A stretch of 64,000 nt of DNA from Candidatus Melainabacteria bacterium. Its GTDB lineage: Bacteria > Cyanobacteriota > Vampirovibrionia > Obscuribacterales > Obscuribacteraceae. The stretch lies in contig CP064963.1 in assembly GCA_016699165.1 (NCBI GenBank), positions 1,922,001-1,986,000 of the forward strand, given 5' to 3'. Each line of letters begins with the position of its first letter. Position 1 is the first letter of the stretch. Of this stretch, positions 52,223-61,303 are shown piece by piece. The position numbers were made by a program, and so were the translations under genes. Under the pieces are notes generated by a model that had not been told where the DNA came from, searched no databases, and saw only the letters and a list, made by a program, of their open reading frames with translations.

Positions 52223-53719
52223 CTACTCCGTAGCCTGTCCTTCGGCCATTTTCACCAGAGAAAAGAAATTTTGCAGGTCGCCCTGCGCATATCCTAATGC
52301 CAAAATCGACCTCCAGACCTCAATCTGGGCAATGGCATTCTCCACTTCGGCTGAAGCGAGATTCTCTTCTGCAATGGCGAGTGATACCACATTGGTTAAA
52401 CCAACGCTGTACCGCTTCATCAAATTTATTTCTTTAACTTTAGCGGCTTCAACAAGTTTGGGCGTTTCGTCCGCCACTTTGCGCGACTGCTGGAGCAAGA
52501 TTCGACTGTTCGCATCTTTCTTTTCAAGCAAAAGCATTGCTTGATCGTAATCAGCTTTGGCAGCAAGTTCATTGCTTCGAGCCATGTCTTTTTGGGCTCT
52601 TAGTGGAAAATATTCCATGAATGGAAAACTGACAGACGCACCAATCATGTAATTAAATACTTGAGGCATAGCGCCGCCAAGCACGGGTCTAATAGGATTT
52701 GTATTGTCGCCGGATCCTCTACCCCACACTGACGAGTTGAGCCACATGTGCGGGCGATAAGCTTTGTCCAAAACTAATTGCTTGGCGCGCCATCTGTCCT
52801 TTTCGGCATATTTCAATCGAGCAAGCGGATGCGATGACAAATCCATATCGCGCTCAACGTCAACTGTATCTTCCATCGGTTGGCGAATAATTGGATCCGA
52901 GACGATGTCCAAATCTTGAGTGGCGATGCCCATCTTCTCAGCCAAGTCAACAAGACCTAAACGAAAATCTTTTTCTGCTTTGATCAAAGCAATTTTTGCT
53001 TTGGAGACTTCATAATCTAATTCAGCAGCATCAACACCTGGACGAAGTCCTTGTGCCACCAGAGTCTTCACTCGCAATTGAGCCGCTTCCATTCGGTCCA
53101 AAGACGCTTTGCGAGCGGTTATAGATTGCTTAGCGGCGGCTGCATGAAAGAAAGAATCAGCAGTGGCAAAGGCAACATCTAACTTAGTCAAGCTTACATC
53201 AGCGCGGGCGGTGCGAGCATCGGCACGAGCAAAATCGTCGTTGGCTTTGCGCAATCCAAAATCAACCATGAGCCAGTTTAAGTTCAAACCCTGTAAGTTA
53301 TTTACTACAGGCTTGAAAGACTGTCTTTGCACAGACGGTCCCGAGTCGACAGGCACCGTATCAAAGCCAGACACGTTGTTCATAACAACGCTTGCCACGC
53401 GGTTTGGCGTCACTCCAGAATACTGAATGTCAGCGTTAATATTTGGAAGATATTGCATTTTGGCAAGTGAAACATTTGCTTTCGCCGCACGCAATTTGAA
53501 AAACTTTTGTTGAATAGATGGAAAATTACGCAACGACAATTCAACACTCTCACGCAGCGTCACAGCCTTGGTTGGTCTTATAGGCTGAAAATTTATTTCT
53601 GCAGGAATCACTTCGCGCCCGGCACCATATGCGGGGCTAAGCAAGAAACTGGGACAAATCAAAAACACGGTGATTAAGATCACCCCTAATAGTCTTCTGA
53701 TAAGGCCTGGTAATTTCAT
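52223..53719 (-). CDS. TolC-family outer-membrane efflux protein
   Basis: 498 aa. Signal peptide MKLPGLIRRLLGVILITVFLIC... (cleavage near AYGA, residue 32). Two OEP repeats: LRESVELSLRNFPSIQQKFFKLRAAKANVSLAKMQYLPNI with VKTLVAQGLRPGVDAAELDYEVSKAKIALI, and a second with FPFMEYFPLRAQKDMARSNELAAKADY and MKRYSVGLTNVVSLAIAEENLASAEVE. It forms the outer-membrane channel for the downstream pump. First gene of the operon; its presence argues for a two-membrane envelope. Confidence 0.92.
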   Translation of the reverse strand: MKLPGLIRRLLGVILITVFLICPSFLLSPAYGAGREVIPAEINFQPIRPTKAVTLRESVELSLRNFPSIQQKFFKLRAAKANVSLAKMQYLPNINADIQYSGVTPNRVASVVMNNVSGFDTVPVDSGPSVQRQSFKPVVNNLQGLNLNWLMVDFGLRKANDDFARADARTARADVSLTKLDVAFATADSFFHAAAAKQSITARKASLDRMEAAQLRVKTLVAQGLRPGVDAAELDYEVSKAKIALIKAEKDFRLGLVDLAEKMGIATQDLDIVSDPIIRQPMEDTVDVERDMDLSSHPLARLKYAEKDRWRAKQLVLDKAYRPHMWLNSSVWGRGSGDNTNPIRPVLGGAMPQVFNYMIGASVSFPFMEYFPLRAQKDMARSNELAAKADYDQAMLLLEKKDANSRILLQQSRKVADETPKLVEAAKVKEINLMKRYSVGLTNVVSLAIAEENLASAEVENAIAQIEVWRSILALGYAQGDLQNFFSLVKMAEGQATE

Positions 53720-53825
53720 TTGTTTAAAAGCTGTGAGAGCTAATTTTACTTAACTCATATAGGCCAAGTATGAAATTGCGCTTAAATCCGGTTTAGAATA
53801 CTCAGGCACACACTGGATTTTACAA

Positions 53826-54470
53826 GTGCGACCACAAACAGCCACTGCTACCTCTTTTCTTCTGCTTGCCATCTTATTTCAGGCGAGCGGCGCACAAGCT
53901 CAGATAGACGACGGCAAAGCCGGATATAAAGACTATCGCAAAATTCAAGAAGTCGAGATGGATAAAGACATCGATAAACTGTTCAACTTTGGCGACCAGA
54001 CAGACAAAGCCGAACGCATGAAGCTTATGAAAAGGGACGACGACGTGGAAGATTCACGTCGCGCCAATCTGCGCTCTCGCTTTCGAGAGTTTGATGTTGG
54101 ACACGACTTCGACCAGAAAAGTTTTTCCGAGACTTTAGATAATGACATGCGCTCTAAAGACCCAAAAGATCCCAAAGAAGTCGACCGGCAAGACAATTCG
54201 GATTTAAGAGATAAAGATCGAGATAAACGCGACAAAGACAAAGAAGACCGTCGCAAAGACAGAAGACGAGAATTTCTCAGCGACGAAGAATTGATGCGAG
54301 AATTAAGTCGATTACCAGAAGCCGCACCCGACGATTGGGTTCCGGACAAACCAGACCCGGTTAATAATGGCGGTTTTTCGGTAGCACCAGACAACGGCTC
54401 GCCAGTGCCTTACAAGTTAAATGGCTGGATTGATTTCCAGCGCAAATTTCCCTGGGAGGATGACAATTGA
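53826..54470 (+). CDS. secreted, highly charged hypothetical protein
   Basis: 214 aa from a GTG. Signal peptide to about residue 25 (TSFLLLAILFQASGAQA), then acidic/basic low complexity with a run of Asp/Lys/Arg (RDKDRDKRDKDKEDRRKDRR, about 128-147), and a Pro/Asp-rich end (WVPDKPDPVNNGG; FQRKFPWEDDN). No family recognised; disorder is likely. It overlaps the next TPR gene by four bases (TTGA), so the two form an operon. It diverges from the efflux operon. Confidence 0.75.
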   Translation: MRPQTATATSFLLLAILFQASGAQAQIDDGKAGYKDYRKIQEVEMDKDIDKLFNFGDQTDKAERMKLMKRDDDVEDSRRANLRSRFREFDVGHDFDQKSFSETLDNDMRSKDPKDPKEVDRQDNSDLRDKDRDKRDKDKEDRRKDRRREFLSDEELMRELSRLPEAAPDDWVPDKPDPVNNGGFSVAPDNGSPVPYKLNGWIDFQRKFPWEDDN

Positions 54471-55975
54471 GCAACGGTCTCAATTTATTTTTAGCTGCAA
54501 GTCTGCTCTTCGCGAGTGCACCATCCGCCCTGTCTGCCGCACCTGGCGATGCTGCCTGGAAAGCCAGCCTGGTTCAGGGTGAAAACTATTTGGCACACAA
54601 GCAGCTGGACAAAGCCGAAGACAGTTTCCGCGCCGCCCTCAAAGAAATCAAGCGCTCACCTCATTCGCCTCAAGAAATGGCACTGTGTCTCGAGAGTCTG
54701 GCCAAAACCATTTATATGGAAGACCAAATTTACGAGCCCATCCCACTCTACAAAAAAGCAGTTAAGCAATTACAAAAAGCTTATGGCAAGAATGCTCTGC
54801 AATTAGTGCCTGACTTGCTAATGCTCGGGGATATTTTTGAAAATGAAGGCGACTACAATAAAGCGCTCAAGTTCTACAACCAAGCTCTAAGAATAAGTTC
54901 GAATAACGGCGAATGTCACAACCTGACTTGCGCAGACTGCATGCATCGCATCGGACGAGTCTATGTAAAACAAGGCAATATCAAAGACGCAGAAGAAAAC
55001 TTTCTTGGTGTGCTTTCTATTGTTATGGAACAGAAAAGCCTGCCATCAACAGATTTTCTCGAAGACAACTTAATAGACTATATTAGTCTGCTTTATAAAA
55101 CTGAATACAACGCATCGCTTCGAACTTCTGTCCTAGAGACTGAACTACTCAAAGACAAGAAAGGCGTTTTCCACAAAAAGGAAATTGCACCCGAAAAGGG
55201 CTTCTCAACAGGTGTTACAGCTAGTCTTGCTGATAGAATCGAGAGTGGCGAGCGCCCCGACATCAAACATATCACCGGTATCACCAGTAGTGACAGCACC
55301 GGTTCAAGCACAAGCTTGCCTCGAATTGAAATAAATCCAATACCCGGAAGGTCGTCTGATTTTGCAGCTCTTCAAGACATTCAAAGTCAAAGAGTCATTT
55401 TTTATGAGCGCCTAATTGAAACTGACATCAAATCTTTGGGTCCAGATCATCCAAGCGTTGCCCGCGATCTGACATGGTTAGCATATATTTTCATTGCTCA
55501 AAAGAACTACGACAAAGCGCGTCCGCTCTTGCTCAAAGCACGCGATATTTATACTAAAATCTATTCGTCAGATCCTGGACACGACAAATTACAGCACGTA
55601 GATTTGCTTCTGGCGCTTATCTCAGAAGAACAAAGTCCACAAGCCGCCACGATTGATGTTTGCTATCTAAAGAGTTTGCCCATTCTCCCGGAAGACGCAA
55701 AAAAGCTTGAAGTGGCTTTGCGTCTAAATGATTTAGCCTTTATGCTTTACTGTCAAAACAAAACAGCTAGTTCACTCAAAGTTTATTACTGGGCATTAGC
55801 CAGTTTAGTTGGCGCATGTGGCGACAGAAATCCACTCAGCGCCTGCTGCATGTTAGACATGAGCAAACTCTTGCGTCTATCTGGTCGCGGCGATGAAGCG
55901 ACCAAACTTGAAGGCAGCGCTCGCGCCATCGCCCGCAAAGAATTGATTGAAAAACGCAGTCAGGTCTTGCCTTAA
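54467..55975 (+). CDS. secreted TPR protein (kinesin-light-chain-like), paralogue
   Basis: 502 aa from a TTG with GGGAGG seven bases upstream, overlapping the previous stop. Signal peptide MSNGLNLFLAASLLFASAPSALS. TPRs about 35-200 (AEDSFRAALKEIKRSPHSPQEMALCLESLAKTIY), a Ser/Thr-rich spacer (about 255-300), then a second block with SLGPDHPSVARDLTWLAYIFIAQKNYDKARPLL. Same architecture as the protein at 46087-47532; the pair probably arose by duplication. A nucleotidyltransferase-like gene follows three bases later. Confidence 0.85.
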   Translation: MSNGLNLFLAASLLFASAPSALSAAPGDAAWKASLVQGENYLAHKQLDKAEDSFRAALKEIKRSPHSPQEMALCLESLAKTIYMEDQIYEPIPLYKKAVKQLQKAYGKNALQLVPDLLMLGDIFENEGDYNKALKFYNQALRISSNNGECHNLTCADCMHRIGRVYVKQGNIKDAEENFLGVLSIVMEQKSLPSTDFLEDNLIDYISLLYKTEYNASLRTSVLETELLKDKKGVFHKKEIAPEKGFSTGVTASLADRIESGERPDIKHITGITSSDSTGSSTSLPRIEINPIPGRSSDFAALQDIQSQRVIFYERLIETDIKSLGPDHPSVARDLTWLAYIFIAQKNYDKARPLLLKARDIYTKIYSSDPGHDKLQHVDLLLALISEEQSPQAATIDVCYLKSLPILPEDAKKLEVALRLNDLAFMLYCQNKTASSLKVYYWALASLVGACGDRNPLSACCMLDMSKLLRLSGRGDEATKLEGSARAIARKELIEKRSQVLP

Positions 55976-55978
55976 ATA

Positions 55979-56512
55979 ATGACCGAGCGCCTTTTTGCCA
56001 AAGAAGAAATCATCGCCCTCTTCCACTCACTCGGAAAGTTAGCTCACGAACGCGGGGAAATTTTGGAGATTGGAGTTGTAGGCGGCGCGGCTATCTCCTT
56101 ACTCTTCGCCTACAGAAAAGCAACAGAAGATATAGATGCATTCGCCCTAAATCTCGATCAGAATACGCTCATTCACGAGTTATGCTCATTGATCGCGCAA
56201 GAATTTGATTTACCGGAAAAATGGCTCAATGACGCATCCAAAATATATTTGACCACTTTCGAGAAGGGTCCTCTTCTAGTTGAATCAGACGGTATCAGGG
56301 TTTTCGCCCCAGCTCTGGAACAACTCTTAGCCATGAAATTATCTGCATGGAGAAATGAAGTGGATCAAGAAGATGCTCGACGCGTCTTAGAGTCACTGCC
56401 AAATGATAAAGAAGAGGTCTGGACCAGAGTCAAGTCTTTCCTTTTGCCTGGTAGGGGATTGAAGGCAGAGTATGCTTTTGAGGATCTTTGGAGCTTAGTC
56501 CACAACCACTAA
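55979..56512 (+). CDS. nucleotidyltransferase-like protein (DUF6036/AbiEii-type fold)
   Basis: 177 aa. The N-terminal core GVVGGAAISLLFAYRKATEDIDAFAL has the GG...R.T.DID pattern of minimal nucleotidyltransferases, including the paired aspartates that bind metal. The C-terminal half (APALEQLLAMKLSAWRNEVDQEDARRVLESL) matches the 'lA.KL.A.r..D..D' helix typical of this group. Relatives occur as toxin-like halves of type IV toxin-antitoxin systems, but no antitoxin partner is adjacent here; it sits at the end of a TPR operon. Target unknown. Confidence 0.75.
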   Translation: MTERLFAKEEIIALFHSLGKLAHERGEILEIGVVGGAAISLLFAYRKATEDIDAFALNLDQNTLIHELCSLIAQEFDLPEKWLNDASKIYLTTFEKGPLLVESDGIRVFAPALEQLLAMKLSAWRNEVDQEDARRVLESLPNDKEEVWTRVKSFLLPGRGLKAEYAFEDLWSLVHNH

Positions 56513-56530
56513 AAATATTGAAAGTTTTTT

Positions 56531-56567
56531 GTTGACTTAATCAACTAAATTAGTTGATTAAGTCAAC
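56531..56567. repeat. 37-bp perfect palindrome (two-site element, copy B)
   Basis: 18-base arms GTTGACTTAATCAACTAA (56531-56548) and its complement (56550-56567) around one A. Internally it is TTGACTTAATCAA, a nine-base spacer CTAAATTAG, then TTGATTAAGTCAA. This is the same design as at 22860-22894, with an identical right-hand site. It lies between convergent genes. It could act as a terminator (a T-rich stretch follows about 15 bases later) or as a protein-binding pair. Confidence 0.8.
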
Positions 56568-56609
56568 CATTATTTTGTTGTTTTTTTGCCCCTTAGTACT
56601 TGCATTAGA

Positions 56610-56978
56610 TTACTCGCCCGGCAACAACCATCCAAGACCGCCACAATAACAAGCATAAGCATTAGAGGGATGATCAATCTTACCTTCGCCCTCACAAGTC
56701 TTACACTCAATTGCATTTTCTGGTCGCATTGGTTTCAACGAACTGAGTTCAGAATACTTTTCGCTTGCGGTATATTGAGCCATGCGAATTATTCTTGGGT
56801 CTGTTTCCTCTTTCCATGAATGTGGAGGAGTCATATCAATCCAGCCTATTTTACCTGTTAGCAGAATTACTAAAAATCCGCCCATGTCGTAAACAACAGG
56901 CAAAAATTGGTTTTCACGAGCCACGCTTCGCAAGTCATAAGGCGGATCTAGTTTAATCATATCTGCCTTGCCAGCCAA
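56610..56978 (-). CDS. hypothetical protein with C-terminal zinc-knuckle-like cysteines
   Basis: About 122 aa from a TTG at 56978. The coding look extends further upstream (ALIEISAQLKSALEKYLAGKAD) to a TGA at about 57041, with no ATG or GTG, so either a rare start is used or the 5' end has been lost. The core reads VARENQFLPVVYDMGGFLVILLTGKIGWIDM. The tail has CKTCEGEGKI...YACYCGGLGW, four cysteines in a pattern like half of a DnaJ zinc finger. Function unknown. It is convergent with the nucleotidyltransferase gene across the palindrome. Confidence 0.5.
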   Translation of the reverse strand: MAGKADMIKLDPPYDLRSVARENQFLPVVYDMGGFLVILLTGKIGWIDMTPPHSWKEETDPRIIRMAQYTASEKYSELSSLKPMRPENAIECKTCEGEGKIDHPSNAYACYCGGLGWLLPGE

Positions 56979-57044
56979 ATATTTTTCTAAAGCGCTCTTG
57001 AGTTGGGCAGAGATTTCGATAAGGGCGCTCCCTCAAATATTCGG

Positions 57045-57980
57045 CTAATACTCGCGTTTCACGACATAAAGTGGGCGTCCACGCGAATGGTCGAGCACAA
57101 TAGCTAGATACTCGCCAATGATGCCTATCGCAAAAAATTGCAAGCTACCGACAAACACGGTTGCTATCACAGATGGTGCCCAGCCGATTATTCGATTTTT
57201 AAAAATGATCAATAAAACAACAAACAAAATTCCAACTGCAAATAGAATCAATCCCAGATAAATACCCAGACGAAGCGGCATTCGAGAAAATCCAAATATT
57301 CCAGAGAAGCAGAGATGCAAGAGTTTAACCAGCGTGTATTGCGGCTCTCCAGCAAATCGCTTTTCGCGATCGTATTCGATAATTGTTGATGGATATCCTA
57401 CCCAAGCTGCTTGACCGCGAACATACGGTTGCTGCTCGCGCATAGTCTTCAAAGTTTCAATTACTGGCTTGGAAATAAGTCTAAAGTCGCCGACATCGCG
57501 CGGAATATCGACACTTGATATCGAAGATAGTATTTGATAAAAAAGTTTAGCTCTGGCATCGGCAAAAGCAGAAATACCTTGCCTGGTTTTGCGACGGGCA
57601 TGGACGATGTCAAACCCTTCATCGCGCCATTTTTTGACCAGCTCTGGAAAGAGTTCGGGCGGGTCTTGCAAGTCGCCGTCAATAACAATGAGCGCGTCGC
57701 CAGTTGAGTGTTCGATGCCGGCGCGAATAGCCAATTGATGTCCGAAATTGCGGCTCAAATCTATTACTCGGACATGCGGATTGTTTTGCTTAGCGCCGAT
57801 AAGTACGTCTAGAGTTTTATCGCGACTGCCGTCATTCACGAATATCAGCTCATATTGGCATCCCATTTCAGAGACGATTTTGTCCACCCGGCGCACACAT
57901 TCGGCGGCGCCAGCCTCTTCGTTGTACATTGGAATGACAACAGTGAGCTTGTAATTATTTGAGTCGGTGGACTCGGGCAT
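57045..57980 (-). CDS. family 2 glycosyltransferase, GtrB/DPM1-like
   Basis: 311 aa. GT-A domain with VVIPMYNEEAGAAECVRRVD, FVNDGSRDKT, and the metal-binding DGD at 101-103 in VIDGDLQDPPELFP, then RQGISAFADARAKLFYQILS, then IPRDVGDFRLISKPV. Two C-terminal membrane helices (about 235-260, 270-295), as in GtrB. Such enzymes load glucose or another sugar onto undecaprenyl (or dolichyl) phosphate. The two plus-strand membrane glycosyltransferases next door are plausible users of the lipid-linked sugar. Confidence 0.9.
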   Translation of the reverse strand: MPESTDSNNYKLTVVIPMYNEEAGAAECVRRVDKIVSEMGCQYELIFVNDGSRDKTLDVLIGAKQNNPHVRVIDLSRNFGHQLAIRAGIEHSTGDALIVIDGDLQDPPELFPELVKKWRDEGFDIVHARRKTRQGISAFADARAKLFYQILSSISSVDIPRDVGDFRLISKPVIETLKTMREQQPYVRGQAAWVGYPSTIIEYDREKRFAGEPQYTLVKLLHLCFSGIFGFSRMPLRLGIYLGLILFAVGILFVVLLIIFKNRIIGWAPSVIATVFVGSLQFFAIGIIGEYLAIVLDHSRGRPLYVVKREY

Positions 57981-58023
57981 GATTTCCTTCGCGTTTTGCC
58001 TTATTTAAACTAGAATTGAAGTA

Positions 58024-59298
58024 ATGACCGATACTGCAATTTTCTCACGATCCGACCGAATTAAGAGCCTGGCTCTTCGAGTAATTGCATTTGTCTTACT
58101 CAGTTTCTCATGCCTTATGATCGCGCACAAGCTAATTGTGCCTTTGTCAGACGCTCGTTGGTTCATCGACAAAAAGACCAACGAATATCATGTTATTGAC
58201 TTCTTTCAATACTATCAGGCAAGCGAGTTGGCGCGCTCAAAGCTCGACAGTTGCAATGTCTATAATCCCGACAGACAACGTACCTGGTTTAACGATTTAG
58301 TGGCACCGCTTTCGTCGAACGAAGTCTTTTACAATCAGCAGCCCCCAAATTTCTTTCCCTTTCTGTATCCGATAAGTCTTTTACCGGCCAATTTCTCATA
58401 TGTAATTTGGTGCATATTGCAAACATCTTTTGGATTAACAAGTCTGTTTGCTCTGGGGTCATGCGGGTCTTTGTCGAAAAAAGATCGTGTCTTATTTTTA
58501 CTTGGAGTACTTGCCTCGTTTCCAGCATATAGTCTTATTTGGCATGGCAACACAACTTTCTGGTTAGTAGGTTGGCTAAGCGCTTATGTTTTATGCTTTT
58601 TGAAAAAGCGCGATATTCTAGGCGGCGTGTTTATGAGCTTTGCCACATTCAAACCACAGTACATGTTCTTGATGTTACTGCCGGCACTTGCTGGAAAGCG
58701 CATTAAGTTACTTGCTGCATTTGCCATAACTGAATTGATTTTGCTTGGTATCGCATCTGTGATAATTGGCGCGGATAATGTAATTAGTTATCCAAGTATC
58801 GTCAAAAAAGCTGAGTCTTACGCGGGATTCATAGGTGTTAATCCACAAGTGATGATAAGTCTGCGTGGCGTTTTTGCCCAGTTCCTGTCAATTCATGATT
58901 CGCTTACATACACTTCGTCTTTGATGTTTTTGTCTTTGATTCCAATGTTTTTTGTCTGGACGAAATACCAGACTGAAGAGAAAAATCTACAATTTCTTTG
59001 GGCTCTGACAATCTGCACGGCAGTGCTTTTAAGCCCTCATTGTCACGTTTTCGATTTCTTGCTTTTATCGATGGCTGCGATTTTGACCCTAAAACAACTG
59101 TCGATTCTGAAGTTATCGAGCGAATTAACTCCATACCGCATATGGTGCGCAATCTTTTTGCTATTCCCACTGGCATCATGGATTGCCAATTATGCACTTG
59201 GACACAAACTGGCTCCAATAGCCTTTTTCTTTCCAGTTATACTTGCCTTGAGTATTTTATCCTTCATAAATTTAAGGAGTGAAAATGCCAAAGCTTAA
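58024..59298 (+). CDS. GT87 (DUF2029)-like membrane glycosyltransferase
   Basis: 424 aa with about nine to ten membrane helices. The first periplasmic loop (IDFFQYYQASELARSKLDSCNVYNPD) has the early Asp and the 'YxPD' end seen in GT87 polyprenyl-phosphate-mannose-dependent enzymes. FATFKPQYMFLMLLPAL matches the family's KPQ motif. It probably adds sugar from a lipid carrier outside the membrane. It overlaps the next membrane gene by 14 bases. Confidence 0.8.
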   Translation: MTDTAIFSRSDRIKSLALRVIAFVLLSFSCLMIAHKLIVPLSDARWFIDKKTNEYHVIDFFQYYQASELARSKLDSCNVYNPDRQRTWFNDLVAPLSSNEVFYNQQPPNFFPFLYPISLLPANFSYVIWCILQTSFGLTSLFALGSCGSLSKKDRVLFLLGVLASFPAYSLIWHGNTTFWLVGWLSAYVLCFLKKRDILGGVFMSFATFKPQYMFLMLLPALAGKRIKLLAAFAITELILLGIASVIIGADNVISYPSIVKKAESYAGFIGVNPQVMISLRGVFAQFLSIHDSLTYTSSLMFLSLIPMFFVWTKYQTEEKNLQFLWALTICTAVLLSPHCHVFDFLLLSMAAILTLKQLSILKLSSELTPYRIWCAIFLLFPLASWIANYALGHKLAPIAFFFPVILALSILSFINLRSENAKA

Positions 59299-61303
59299 TG
59301 GCTCTTTCTGGCTTGCAATTGTTGCTGCGATGCTCATATCTATCGGCATCACAGTAATGTATTTATCCGCCGAATCTGGCTTGTACTGGAGCGATTATAA
59401 CTATTATCAGTTTATTTTAAAAACAGTTCGCGATGCTTTCATTGAAAATCCGCTCACCGGCTCCGCTTTGATAGTTTACTCTACCAAACTTTTATACAAC
59501 TTTTTATTCACTATACCGTTATTGCCGACAGCACTTATTTTTGGTGATTCTCGCTACTCATTCATCATTGGTCAGGTTTTGCTTTTTCAAATTCCGGCTG
59601 CACTTATTTTGGCAGTTCTGGTAAATAAAACGCTCAAATCACCAAGCAATAAAATGTTCTGGATAAGTTTTGCCGTATTCATGACTCAGCCTGCACTCTG
59701 GGCATGCAGCTTGCGCGGATATCCCGATGCCATTGCACTAATCTGTTTGCTACTTTCTTATTATTATTGTCAGAGGATGCAAGATAATCCGACACTAAAA
59801 AATACGCTTGCTACAGGAATTTTTCTTGCCTTAGCACCTTTTTTGAGACGTCACTATGCTTATGGTGCAATCGCTGTTGCCACAAGCTTCTTTGCTGTCT
59901 TGAATAAAGAAAAAAAGGACTTTAAACATACACTTTTGCAGTTGGCAAAAATCGGCTTGGTTTCAATACTTTTTCTTTCAACAATTGGAATCGGCTTTGT
60001 ATCAAGCATTTTTTCAGAGCCTTTTTTAAGTCTCTATCAAACTGCATGCGTATTCGACCCGACTGTGATTGCAGGCTATTTTATCTCAGGCTTCGGGCTA
60101 TTCACCTGGCTTTTAGCAATCGCAGGATGTTATTTAGCTTTTAAAAGCGACTTGTTCGACAAGAAACAACTAAACAATCTGACAGCACTTGGAATATTGA
60201 TGGTCCTTGATTGGATGTTATTTGGCAAACACTTAGCCATACACTATTTATTGTACGCAGCACCAATTGTGGTGCTTGGATGCAGCGCCTTTTTCTTTGT
60301 GCTTTCAAACAGCAGTAAGAGGCTTTTAACGGCGGTTCTTGCCCCTCTCATGCTTGTGAATTTTGCCATTGGCATTCTTCCATACAAGAATTTTCCAGAA
60401 GGTCTTACTCGCTATGGCATGCTTACGGTGCCACTAAACGAAGGCAGCATGATTGGTCGAATAGCTTCAGCCAATTTTGGTCCATTGACTCGAAACGATC
60501 AAGCGCAAATGGGTCTGTTATTGAAAGAAATTACTGGCATGGGCAGAGCATTTCAGCCAATTTTCATTGCCTCAGGCAATCATATTTTATGTCCGGATAT
60601 TTTGCGAAACTATCAAAGAAAAAATGAACGCAATGATGATTTTCCAAGTTACATCGAACCACCAATTTTAAATAGTCGCGACGCACTGCCGCTTGGTGCC
60701 TTGCTTACATGCAATTCGGTAGTGTTGGCACATCCATTTAAGCCGATGTACAAACCAGAACATTCAACCATTCTTGGATGTGTTCTCGATTGCTTCGACA
60801 AGAATTGGCCTATCAGCGCAGATTTTGAAAAATGGCCATTCACTGCCAATCTCGACGATGATTCACAAGTCACTATATTTAAAAGAACACGTCTCACATC
60901 TATTGCAACAGCCGTTAAAACGCTTGTGGCCATGAAAAAATCAATCGAACCGGACCCGATTTACGGACAACCACTCTGGATTTCAAGCACTCAGACATAT
61001 GAGCCTACGGGCAAAGAGTATCAAGCGACCTTTGATGTCACTGATGGTTTCTTACTGTCGTCGCAAGCGTACACAAACAAAATCAGAATTGAAGGTCGAG
61101 TCGATTCATTGAGCAAATCAACCGGCACTATTTCTATAAGTCTTTGGGATGAGGCTGGCAATAACCTTTATCAAAGCGCCCCAATCGGGCTTGAAAGCTC
61201 ATTCAAAAACGAACTGCCTAAGACAGACAAGCCCTTTTACGTAGTGCTAACTCTCACCTCAAAAGGTTCAAAAGTAACACTGAGCAATTTAGCTGTTAAC
61301 TAA
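59285..61303 (+). CDS. large membrane protein, GT-C glycosyltransferase-like
   Basis: 672 aa from the ATG at 59285 (AAGGAG upstream; a GTG at 59279 is in frame). About ten to twelve membrane helices in the first 370 residues, with an acidic first loop (ESGLYWSDYNYYQFILK) and CSLRGYPDAIALICLLLSYYY, then a soluble extracytoplasmic end of about 290 residues with a beta-rich last part (YQATFDVTDGFLLSSQAYTNKIRIEGRVDS). The layout fits GT39/GT-C enzymes, but no family motif is certain. Coupled to the GT87-like gene. Confidence 0.7.
   Translation: MPKLNGSFWLAIVAAMLISIGITVMYLSAESGLYWSDYNYYQFILKTVRDAFIENPLTGSALIVYSTKLLYNFLFTIPLLPTALIFGDSRYSFIIGQVLLFQIPAALILAVLVNKTLKSPSNKMFWISFAVFMTQPALWACSLRGYPDAIALICLLLSYYYCQRMQDNPTLKNTLATGIFLALAPFLRRHYAYGAIAVATSFFAVLNKEKKDFKHTLLQLAKIGLVSILFLSTIGIGFVSSIFSEPFLSLYQTACVFDPTVIAGYFISGFGLFTWLLAIAGCYLAFKSDLFDKKQLNNLTALGILMVLDWMLFGKHLAIHYLLYAAPIVVLGCSAFFFVLSNSSKRLLTAVLAPLMLVNFAIGILPYKNFPEGLTRYGMLTVPLNEGSMIGRIASANFGPLTRNDQAQMGLLLKEITGMGRAFQPIFIASGNHILCPDILRNYQRKNERNDDFPSYIEPPILNSRDALPLGALLTCNSVVLAHPFKPMYKPEHSTILGCVLDCFDKNWPISADFEKWPFTANLDDDSQVTIFKRTRLTSIATAVKTLVAMKKSIEPDPIYGQPLWISSTQTYEPTGKEYQATFDVTDGFLLSSQAYTNKIRIEGRVDSLSKSTGTISISLWDEAGNNLYQSAPIGLESSFKNELPKTDKPFYVVLTLTSKGSKVTLSNLAVN

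Noticed and set aside
55979..56512. Toxin-antitoxin module
   Set aside because: The nucleotidyltransferase-like fold occurs in type IV toxins, but there is no adjacent antitoxin gene and it ends a TPR operon.
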